A stretch of DNA of 5,450 nt from Candidatus Zixiibacteriota bacterium. GTDB lineage: Bacteria > Zixibacteria > MSB-5A5 > UBA10806. The notes under the pieces are model-generated. The model was not told the DNA's origin. It saw only the letters and a program-made list of their open reading frames with translations, and ran no database searches. Positions 1 to 5,301 of the stretch are shown one piece after another. The position numbers and the translations under genes are program-made. Each line of letters opens with the position of its first letter. Within the stretch, counting starts at the first letter, position 1. The stretch spans positions 1 through 5,450 of the forward strand of contig DOTU01000127.1 of NCBI GenBank assembly GCA_003520965.1, read 5' to 3'.

Positions 1-141
1 ACCCTGATATGAAATAGTGCGATCGATGGAATAATGGCGGTAAATTTCAGGTCTGGCGATTTCCTGAGATGTACGTTGGCCAGCTAATACAAAGTTGAAA
101 GTAAGTATTAGCAGCCCCAAAAGAGATACGACCTTTTTCAT
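1..141 (-). CDS. Secreted protein, N-terminal fragment (cut by window edge)
   Basis: Reading leftward from the ATG at 141-139 there are 47 open codons that run off the window. The product starts MKKVVSLLGLLILTFNFVLA, a textbook signal peptide (two lysines, a hydrophobic core, an A at the expected cleavage point), followed by GQRTSQEIARPEIYRHYSID and then RTISYQG. A Shine-Dalgarno AGGAG (152-148, minus strand) lies 6 nt before the ATG, which supports this start. The terminal ISYQG recalls a motif I know from N-terminal regions of large surface or fibre-like proteins, where it opens a domain reading roughly ISYQG-L-TD-G-P; that is recall of a pattern, not proof, and only five residues are visible. 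The function is unknown. It is probably transcribed separately from the gene to its right, since a terminator and about 450 bp separate them. Confidence 0.8.
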   Translation of the reverse strand, partial: MKKVVSLLGLLILTFNFVLAGQRTSQEIARPEIYRHYSIDRTISYQG

Positions 142-594
142 GGTAATCTCCTCTTTTCTAAATTAAAACGGATATAACGCCGATGCAATTCAAAGAAGCA
201 AATCAAATGGCAACTTGACAACGGGCCTTCACTAAAAAAGAACTAATCAAATACAATTCATCAAAGAAACTCCCCTGGGAATTGAGTTAGAAAACTGAAT
301 TTTCCAGTTTATTACCGGTAGAAATGGATTGATTAGCATAAGGTTGGATAAGATGCGGAATATAATTATCGGCAACGAAGATAAAATGCGGTGAAAAACG
401 AGAGATCTGCGGCATCTTTCGTATTTATAATACCTAATTCCGAAAACGCCGGGGAAATTAAATTTTGTTACGCCGTCTCTACGCCTATGCATCGGAAGCC
501 CTAAAGAAGAAATCAGTTCAAAAACAAAAAGCCCATTGGAATTGCTAAAACTTGAACTGATAATAATATATGAGATGATGAGGAATCGTCAAGG
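142..594. other. Intergenic region, no gene recognised
   Basis: This AT-rich stretch separates the left-edge secreted protein from the terminator of the cohesin-like gene. An 81-codon open frame on the minus strand (492-247) has no Shine-Dalgarno, an arginine/isoleucine-rich composition unlike its neighbours and no recognisable domain, so I do not call it a gene. The region must hold the promoter of the left-edge gene, but I found no convincing -35/-10 pair on the minus strand. The only clear structure is the inverted repeat at 512-561, listed separately. Confidence 0.6.
512..561. repeat. 10-bp perfect inverted repeat with 30-nt spacer
   Basis: The arms ATCAGTTCAA (512-521) and TTGAACTGAT (552-561) are perfect reverse complements. 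They lie about 35 nt beyond the T-tract of the terminator at 595-632, when read in the direction of the genes. It could be a back-up transcript-end hairpin or a binding site. A match of this size is only mildly unexpected by chance in AT-rich DNA, so its function is uncertain. Confidence 0.4.
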
Positions 595-632
595 AATAAA
601 ATAAAAAGGCGTCAAGCCAAGCGCCTGACGCC
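595..632 (-). terminator. Intrinsic terminator after the cohesin-like gene
   Basis: On the minus strand the stem GGCGTCA...TGACGCC (arms 632-626 and 614-608, 7 bp perfect, 11-nt loop) is followed at once by TTTTTATTTTATT (607-595). It starts 25 nt after the stop codon at 658. The GC-rich stem and T-tract are classic for a Rho-independent terminator and mark the end of the dockerin/cohesin-like transcription unit. Confidence 0.85.
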
Positions 633-657
633 AAATTTCATTCAAAAGCAGTGTGGT

Positions 658-1236
658 TTATTTAACTGTAATAGTACCCGCTTTGTAGGCACAATCAACT
701 TGCACAGCCTCGGGAGTCCAGAAGAGAAAACCATAGTCAATTTTGGGATGCGGATAGAAGGCATTGGGGCCGCTTTCCAGGGTAACCGGACCAGCCTTAA
801 TATCCTTAGGGGCAGTGAACCATAAAGTGGCCACTAAACCATCACCGGGCAATAGCGGCAGCACTTCCTGGCTGGCGTCAGTGGTATAAATAAAGCAGAA
901 AAATACGGTTTTACCCACCGGCTCGATCATTGGGAAACTGAGCGCAAAATCCTTACAGCGAGAACCGGTAAAGGTAACGGAATCGCATTTGAGATCGATA
1001 TCCTCGGAGCGATAATAGATCGGTACCTGCATTCCCGCGAGCGTGTCGACATTGCTAACGAACACTTTTACCGGAAATGATGTCCCCCTAACAGCATCGA
1101 CGTTTTCTGTATAACAAACGTTGCCCGCCTTTTGCGCCTGCTGTACGGCAGCCTGTTTTTCGGTAACCTGCTTTTCTGTGGCAAAAGAAACGCTACACAG
1201 CCCGAGCAGGAGTACAAAAATCAAAAGCTTCCTCAA
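658..1236 (-). CDS. Secreted cohesin-like domain protein
   Basis: This is a 192-aa protein. Residues 1-19 form a signal peptide (MRKLLIFVLLLGLCSVSFA), then comes a Lys/Gln/Ala-rich linker (about 20-39) and one beta-rich domain (about 40-192). The domain has the pattern seen in cohesins: a G-x-x-x-x-V-x-V strand (51-60), LAGMQVPIYYRSEDIDLKCDSVTF (about 67-89, split here as a strand, a turn and a strand; compare the LAG-Q-x-x-x-x-Y segment of cohesins), and PGDGLVATLWFTAP (130-143; compare the GDGxLAxLxF segment). Cohesins bind dockerins on other proteins outside the cell. The gene begins 18 bp after the stop of a dockerin-bearing gene, and the two are very likely one operon. The start codon is TTG; no ATG or GTG with a ribosome site fits. 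Five cysteines remain after cleavage (41, 84, 94, 114, 182). It has no sorting tail or membrane anchor. The cohesin call is pattern-based; another immunoglobulin-like or carbohydrate-binding fold is possible. Confidence 0.75.
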   Translation of the reverse strand: MRKLLIFVLLLGLCSVSFATEKQVTEKQAAVQQAQKAGNVCYTENVDAVRGTSFPVKVFVSNVDTLAGMQVPIYYRSEDIDLKCDSVTFTGSRCKDFALSFPMIEPVGKTVFFCFIYTTDASQEVLPLLPGDGLVATLWFTAPKDIKAGPVTLESGPNAFYPHPKIDYGFLFWTPEAVQVDCAYKAGTITVK

Positions 1237-1247
1237 ATGACCTCCTT
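1237..1247 (-). promoter_or_regulatory. Strong ribosome binding site for a TTG start
   Basis: AAGGAGG (1247-1241 on the minus strand) is a full Shine-Dalgarno match, 4 nt before TTG (1236-1234). The next upstream in-frame codons are CAT, GGT, GGA, CAA, CTT and then two stops, so TTG is the only reasonable start. It puts the signal peptide at the N-terminus. Confidence 0.75.
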
Positions 1248-1254
1248 GAAGTTA

Positions 1255-3282
1255 TTAACAGTTTCCGCGAACAGGCGCAGGCCCAATCCCCTTGAAATAG
1301 CGCACCAAATAGGTGATATCAAGGCCGGTCGTTGCGCAATCGCCGTTGGCGTCTCCGCGCAGGAGCGGATCAGGCGCCGGGCCCAGGCCCTTAAAATATC
1401 TAACCAGGAATACTACATCAAGACCAGTAACCTGTCCGTCGCCATTGGCATCACCCGGTAGGAAATCCTGGAAATGTAAAAGAATCAGAGAATAATAATC
1501 GCAAATGTATGATACATCGTTGTAAACAAAAGCTCCTACCGCGAGACCGGGGGTATCGTACGAAGCAGCGCGTGACGGTTGCAGTTTGTTGATAACGTTG
1601 AGTACCGTATACCCACCAGAGCGATGAACTACATGCAGGAAATTGGACGAGAAAAAGATATCGGCGACTTGGTCATCCACTGAAAAGTCGGAGGCAAATG
1701 TTGGAATCACGGGATCGGTGATATTGATAATGACAACATCATCGACTTCATCAACGAGATAGGCATAATTGCCCTCGGCGACAACCGCGCTAATATTTCC
1801 GGTTGAATTGTAGGTACTAATCAGAGTAGGATTGGCGGGATCGGCCAGGCTATAAATCTGACAGCCGCCGCTCATTGCGGCCACGAAAAGTTTGTTATTA
1901 TTTACGAACACATCCACTGGCGTCCCCGTTGGTGTAAAGCTGGCCACAAACCCGATATTATACGGGTTGCCAACATTAAGTATCTGTAACGAATTATAGT
2001 CGGCCATATAACAATATGTTCCGTAGAGAGCCAATGACTGGGCAAAACCCGGGGTATCGTAGTTATCAGCCAAAGTTGGATTGGCGGGATTGCTGATATT
2101 GGCCGTGATCAGACCACTTTGCCTATCGGCGATATAAGCATAGGAACCCAGGACCTTGATATCCTCGGCTTTGCCGGGCGTATCGAGAGAACTAAGCCAG
2201 ATAGGTACATTGGGGTCTTGAATATTGATGATTTGCATGCCGGTTTCCCAAGTGGCCAAATAGGCGTAACTACCGGCAACATCGACCTTTTTAACATACG
2301 ATGTTTTAAACTCACCGGCCGGGATGGGCAGAGTAGGATCGTTGATATTGTAAATCTCCAGGCCCGCCTGGCCGTCAGCAACAAATGCATAGTTGGGGGT
2401 TATCCAAAGGGATCGAGCGATGCCCGGGGTTGTATGTCCACCCAAGAAGAAGGGGCTGCCCGGATTAGTGATACTAATAACCTCCAATCCGTTAGCATCG
2501 TCGGCGCAGTAAGCGAAACCAGGAACGACCCTGACCTTATTGATATAAGAGCCACCAGGATTGGTATAGCGACCTATGAAGCTGGGATTGATAGGATTAT
2601 TGATATTAACGATGGTCAGGCCGTTATAAGTATCGGATAGATAGGCGTAAGTAGACTGGATTGTGACGCCAATTGACCACATACCGGAATAACCATAAGC
2701 CCCAACACGATAGGGGGCCGCGGGATTGAAGATGTTGATGATCTGCATGCTATCGCCATCGGCGATGTAGGCATAGCTGCCGATGGCCTTAATGCCCCAG
2801 GCTTCGCCGGGGGTATCATAGGTGGCGGTGACAGTTGGGGCTGTGGGGGTGGTAATATTGACTATATACATCCCCCTCTGCGCCGTGGCGACGAAAGCAT
2901 AATTGCCGGAAACAGATACGTCAACCGCGCTGGTGCCGGGAGGAGAAAGAGGCCTGACGGAAACCATGGCAGGATGAAATGGATCGGTAACATCGATAAT
3001 TCGCAAGCCGGCTTGTTCGTTAGCAATATACAGGTAAGTACCAACCATCTCCATGCTGAGCGCATTATGGGCGAATCCCAAGGTGGAGATAAGCACAGGG
3101 TGACTGAGATTAGTGATATCGAAAATCCCCAAGCCCGAGTATAAGGTTACATAAGCATATTGGCCTGAGACGCGAACGTCCTTTGCCTCAGTCCAGGCGG
3201 TGGACGAGTAGAAAGTGACATTTTGAGCGCCGGCAGTGACGACCATGGCCAGAATGCCTATTACGATCGCTATCCTTTTCAT
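1255..3282 (-). CDS. Secreted LVIVD-repeat beta-propeller protein with C-terminal dockerin
   Basis: This is a 675-aa protein. Residues 1-19 are a signal peptide (MKRIAIVIGILAMVVTAGA). Residues 29-607 hold about 13 full and one short copy of a 41-46-residue repeat of the form V-GxYAYVA---GLxIINIxNPxxP-x-G-YDTPGxA, the LVIVD repeat of bacterial and archaeal surface proteins, thought to form beta-propellers. Residues 608-675 are a dockerin of two near-identical segments. Loop 1 has D611, N613, D615, T619 and D622; loop 2 has D644, N646, D648, T652 and D655. Both are followed by LVRYFKG-GPAP, so both Ca2+ loops look intact. Dockerins bind cohesins, and a cohesin-like gene follows 18 bp downstream. 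Start: ATG with GAGGG (3294-3290) 7 nt upstream. The gene ends in tandem TAA TAA. Oddities: the usual Gly at loop-2 position 6 is Cys649, and the last residue is also Cys. The ligand of the propeller is unknown; no catalytic residues are recognised. Confidence 0.93.
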   Translation of the reverse strand: MKRIAIVIGILAMVVTAGAQNVTFYSSTAWTEAKDVRVSGQYAYVTLYSGLGIFDITNLSHPVLISTLGFAHNALSMEMVGTYLYIANEQAGLRIIDVTDPFHPAMVSVRPLSPPGTSAVDVSVSGNYAFVATAQRGMYIVNITTPTAPTVTATYDTPGEAWGIKAIGSYAYIADGDSMQIINIFNPAAPYRVGAYGYSGMWSIGVTIQSTYAYLSDTYNGLTIVNINNPINPSFIGRYTNPGGSYINKVRVVPGFAYCADDANGLEVISITNPGSPFFLGGHTTPGIARSLWITPNYAFVADGQAGLEIYNINDPTLPIPAGEFKTSYVKKVDVAGSYAYLATWETGMQIINIQDPNVPIWLSSLDTPGKAEDIKVLGSYAYIADRQSGLITANISNPANPTLADNYDTPGFAQSLALYGTYCYMADYNSLQILNVGNPYNIGFVASFTPTGTPVDVFVNNNKLFVAAMSGGCQIYSLADPANPTLISTYNSTGNISAVVAEGNYAYLVDEVDDVVIINITDPVIPTFASDFSVDDQVADIFFSSNFLHVVHRSGGYTVLNVINKLQPSRAASYDTPGLAVGAFVYNDVSYICDYYSLILLHFQDFLPGDANGDGQVTGLDVVFLVRYFKGLGPAPDPLLRGDANGDCATTGLDITYLVRYFKGIGPAPVRGNC
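1258..1461 (-). other. Dockerin domain coding segment
   Basis: These 68 codons encode two EF-hand-like segments starting GDANGD at residues 610 and 643, spaced 33 residues apart. The segments are identical at most positions (GDANGD, GLD, LVRYFKG, GPAP). Such internal symmetry in cellulosomal dockerins allows binding to a cohesin in two orientations; applying that here is inference. Confidence 0.9.
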
Positions 3283-3606
3283 CGCTCTACCCTCATTTCT
3301 TTGGTTTTTCCAGCATCAGTAGATTAAAATAATTATTTTTTGAAATCCTTTTTTAAACAGTTAGCCAGGAAAGTGCGGTAGCAAAGCTCCCGGCCAGATG
3401 CAAATTGAATCGACCTTGAAAAATGTAAGTATCGTCCGCCAATGTAAAGTCGGAAAGACGAACTCGTTTGGATTTTAGAAATCGTTTTTTCACCAAAACC
3501 GCTCAAAGCAGGCCCAAAGGATCGGTTTTAAGTTTCAATGAAGCATGTAAAACTAAGCCAGCCGTTAAACACATAAGCGGCTAAATCAGACTAGCATTAA
3601 GATAGG

Positions 3607-3652
3607 CCCTCCCCCATATATTGGCAAGTTATTTTTTATATATGATGGAGGG
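3607..3652. repeat. Large imperfect inverted repeat
   Basis: The 15-nt arms 3607-3621 (CCCTCCCCCATATAT) and 3638-3652 (ATATATGATGGAGGG) pair at 13 of 15 positions around a 16-nt T-rich loop. It is about 325 bp upstream of the LVIVD gene start and about 320 bp past the stop of the 283-aa gene, so it fits neither an ordinary terminator nor a core promoter. Its function is unknown. Confidence 0.5.
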
Positions 3653-3763
3653 TATTTTGGGATGGCTTGCGGGAACCGGGAAAATATATCAAGCCGAATA
3701 TGGCATTAGGAATCCCGGGGTTTTGATAAAAGGCCATTTTTATAGACAATAATGGGCACAATA

Positions 3764-3780
3764 ATCCGCCACAGGCGGAT
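3764..3780. repeat. Compact 7-bp hairpin next to the dispersed repeat
   Basis: ATCCGCC-ACA-GGCGGAT is a perfect 7-bp inverted repeat with a 3-nt loop. Just before it, GCACAATAAT (3756-3765) recurs at 5076-5085 near the other repeat copy, so this hairpin may be part of a longer mosaic intergenic element. Confidence 0.6.
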
Positions 3781-3792
3781 AAAAACTATGAC

Positions 3793-3889
3793 ACTCAAAT
3801 CCGCAGGGTGCTTCGGGAATCACAGTTCCCGAAGCACCGAAAAGCCCCTAAGAATCATGTCGGGCTTCTCGTCGAAGGGACTCGGAACC
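3793..3889. repeat. 97-bp dispersed repeat, copy 1
   Basis: This matches 5139-5235 without gaps, with 6 mismatches in 97 positions, in the same orientation. It contains a perfect 13-bp stem (3807-3819 with 3826-3838, arm GGTGCTTCGGGAA, loop TCACAG) and a second weaker stem (GAAAAGCCC 3839-3847 with GGGCTTCTC 3862-3870, one mismatch). It lies 85 nt past the stop codon of the 283-aa gene, on the 3' side of that transcript. It has no open frame of note, so it looks like a REP-like or structured intergenic element; a mobile-element remnant is the alternative. Confidence 0.85.
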
Positions 3890-3904
3890 AGACCTACCTC
3901 TTGA

Positions 3905-3931
3905 TGTCAAAACCGCTAAGGGATTTTGACA
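3905..3931. repeat. 8-bp inverted repeat downstream of the 283-aa gene
   Basis: TGTCAAAA (3905-3912) and TTTTGACA (3924-3931) pair perfectly, and CC/GG can extend the stem past a one-base bulge. It begins 43 nt after the stop codon at 3975. There is no T-tract after it on the minus strand, so it is not a typical intrinsic terminator, but it may stabilise or help end that transcript. Confidence 0.45.
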
Positions 3932-3974
3932 CGTGGTATTAACCTAGAAAGATTGGCACAAAAAAATTATAGGC

Positions 3975-4826
3975 TTACCTGACCAGGACCATCTTATTGG
4001 TTTGGACGAAATCAGGCGTACAAAGTTGGTAGAAATATATACCTGATGGTACATTAAGCCCGCTTTCGCTCTTACCATTCCAATGTATCTGATAGTTGCC
4101 GGAGCCAATTTGACTATCAAGCAAAGTGCGAATTTTTTGACCCAATAGATCATAAATTATTAGCGAACAGTAAGTCTCTTTAGGCAAAACAAAGTCGATA
4201 TTTGTTTCCGGATTGAATGGGTTGGGGCAGTTTTGGGCCAATGAATAATTACCAGGTGTTTCCGATTTGTCGGATATATTTGCCATAGATCCGAAATATA
4301 GGCAGCCATAAGTCTGCGTTGGGGTTACGCTTCTCAAACCACCAGCCATACCCCAAAGCACGGGACCGCCGCTAACAAATGGACAAACAATTTGTCGGAG
4401 GTAAGCGGTATTATAAGTAGTGGTCATATGAAATGATGCAATCAAAACGGTATCGCCACCGGTAAAAATCCAACAATCGTTAGTATCCGATCTTGAGTGG
4501 CTTTGGGTGGTGTAACCCGGCATAGGATAATTAAGTTGTGGAGTAAAGAATGTATCACATGTTTCCGAGCCCGATCCGCCATTTCTGGAAATAATAATAC
4601 TGTCATTTGAGGCTAACGGGTTAACCACAAATTCTAAGGTATCAGGAGTGCCCGGATTGGGGTCGGTAGCGATCCATATCGGTACCTCGATAATATCCCC
4701 CAGATATGCGAACATGGGGCTGCCGTCACGATTGCCGAAAATCAAATGATAATTAGCTGGATTCTGGGCAAGGGCAAAATCCGATATAAGGGCAAATAGA
4801 CAAAGGTAAAAGATAAAACGCCTCAT
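3975..4826 (-). CDS. Secreted protein with C-terminal type IX-like sorting tail
   Basis: This is a 283-aa protein. Residues 1-20 form a signal peptide (MRRFIFYLCLFALISDFALA). The N-terminal domain (about 25-180) is beta-rich and not firmly recognised; YLGDIIEVPIWI (41-52) and GGDTVLIASFHMTT (123-136) recall the first strand and the GDGxLAxLxF segment of cohesin-like domains, but the match is weak. Residues 193-283 are a sorting or FlgD-like Ig tail of the kind found in FCB bacteria: NYSLAQNCPNPFNPETNI (193-210), a YDLLGQKIRTL strand (225-235), WNGKSESGLNVPSGIYFYQL (249-268) and the terminal NKMVLVR. In known type IX systems this tail takes the protein across the outer membrane and is cleaved or anchored; whether this organism has that machinery is not visible. 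Start: ATG with AGGAAGG (4838-4832) 5 nt upstream, below a good promoter. It is a single-gene unit. The function of the N-terminal domain is unknown. Confidence 0.92.
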   Translation of the reverse strand: MRRFIFYLCLFALISDFALAQNPANYHLIFGNRDGSPMFAYLGDIIEVPIWIATDPNPGTPDTLEFVVNPLASNDSIIISRNGGSGSETCDTFFTPQLNYPMPGYTTQSHSRSDTNDCWIFTGGDTVLIASFHMTTTYNTAYLRQIVCPFVSGGPVLWGMAGGLRSVTPTQTYGCLYFGSMANISDKSETPGNYSLAQNCPNPFNPETNIDFVLPKETYCSLIIYDLLGQKIRTLLDSQIGSGNYQIHWNGKSESGLNVPSGIYFYQLCTPDFVQTNKMVLVR

Positions 4827-4928
4827 ATTTACCTTCCTGTTTCATAGGTTGCCAAACTCGCGAAAGATGGCAAATAATTAAGCGTTGTCAGTTTTATTCG
4901 CGAGGCGTAACTGTTTAGTATCAGAATT

Positions 4929-4956
4929 AATATATGATAGAGTTATGGGGTGTCAA
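4929..4956 (-). promoter_or_regulatory. Sigma70-type promoter for the 283-aa secreted protein
   Basis: On the minus strand TTGACA (4956-4951, perfect -35) is followed after 16 nt by TATATT (4934-4929, five of six matches to the -10 consensus). Transcription would start near 4922, giving a leader of about 95 nt before the ATG at 4826. No competing reading frame or terminator lies between. Confidence 0.7.
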
Positions 4957-5138
4957 GTATATTTGCATTTCGGGGAATGGTGGATGGCGGGTATGGAGAA
5001 CCGCCATTACCGAAACGGCTAAGGAAGCTCGGTATTAGGTAGGCGGCAGACGAGGCGTCTGGTTCCCAGAATAATGCACAATAATGCGGGACTACAATTC
5101 CCGCCTATTATGGCATGGGTGTCACGGCCCGCTGTGAG
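4957..5138. repeat. Cluster of short inverted repeats between promoter and dispersed repeat
   Basis: Three perfect inverted repeats sit close together: ATGGCGG/CCGCCAT (4984-4990 and 5001-5007), CAGACG-AGG-CGTCTG (5047-5061) and GCGGG/CCCGC (5086-5090 and 5100-5104; ATAAT/ATTAT extends it past a two-base bulge). GCACAATAAT (5076-5085) is shared with 3756-3765. No coding frame is supported. Together with 5139-5235 this looks like a composite of small intergenic repeats. Confidence 0.55.
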
Positions 5139-5235
5139 ACTCAAATCCGCAGGGTGATTTGGGAATCACAGTTCCCGAAGCACCGAAAAGCCCCGAAGAA
5201 TCATGTCGGGTTTCTGGTCCAAGGGACTCGGAACC
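5139..5235. repeat. 97-bp dispersed repeat, copy 2
   Basis: This is the ungapped partner of 3793-3889 (6 differences). It lies 66 nt past the stop codon of the right-edge gene, just beyond its terminator. Two of the six differences fall in the left arm of the 13-bp stem, leaving one mismatch and one G-T pair if the plus strand is transcribed. They also create an alternative 6-bp hairpin, GTGATT-TGGG-AATCAC (5154-5169). Confidence 0.85.
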
Positions 5236-5245
5236 CCATTTACCA

Positions 5246-5277
5246 TAAAAAAACGGGCCTAAAATGCAGGCCCGTTT
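5246..5277 (-). terminator. Intrinsic terminator after the right-edge gene
   Basis: On the minus strand AAACGGGCCT and AGGCCCGTTT (5277-5268 and 5260-5251) form a perfect 10-bp stem with a 7-nt loop, and the T-run continues through 5247. It starts 24 nt after the stop codon at 5304-5302. This is the strongest terminator in the window. Confidence 0.92.
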
Positions 5278-5301
5278 GCTTAATAGGTTGTGGTGTTTTT
5301 T

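Larger units (their letters stand above)
3283..3792. other. Intergenic region upstream of the LVIVD/dockerin gene
   Basis: No gene is supported here. It should contain the promoter of the gene starting at 3282. An AT-rich block (about 3321-3357) lies 40-75 bp upstream of that start and is the likeliest place, but no clear -35/-10 pair stands out. The rest holds inverted repeats: AAAACCG/CGGTTTT (3495-3501 and 3523-3529), the large imperfect hairpin 3607-3652, GGCTTG/CAAGCC (3664-3669 and 3690-3695), and the ATCCGCC/GGCGGAT hairpin 3764-3780. A 36-codon plus-strand frame at 3642-3752 has no ribosome site and is not called. Confidence 0.6.

Noticed and set aside
215..220. Plus-strand TTGACA
   Set aside because: No -10 element at 16-18 nt, and no plus-strand gene downstream.
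247..492. 81-codon minus-strand open frame
   Set aside because: It has no Shine-Dalgarno, no signal peptide and no domain, and its basic, isoleucine-rich composition looks like chance translation of AT-rich intergenic DNA.
1132..1461. Plus-strand open frames at 1132-1461 and 1313-1495
   Set aside because: They lie antisense over the cohesin-like gene start and the dockerin coding region; the minus-strand products have clear domains, so these are shadows.
2109..3065. Open frames inside the LVIVD gene on both strands
   Set aside because: They overlap the well-supported repeat protein, and their length comes from the repetitive, stop-poor coding sequence.
3642..3752. 36-codon plus-strand frame starting ATG ATG
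   Set aside because: It has no ribosome binding site, sits partly in a hairpin arm and shows no recognisable feature.
3960..3966. T-tract just after the stop of the 283-aa gene (minus strand), considered as a terminator
   Set aside because: There is no stable GC-rich stem directly before it; the hairpin at 3905-3931 comes after it and has no T-tract.
3944..4153. 69-codon minus-strand frame overlapping the sorting tail
   Set aside because: It is a shifted frame over the conserved C-terminal tail of the 283-aa protein.
3793..5235. Two repeat copies considered as a CRISPR array or insertion-sequence ends
   Set aside because: The copies are about 1.35 kb apart in direct orientation, enclose an ordinary secreted-protein gene, and there is no transposase or regular spacing.
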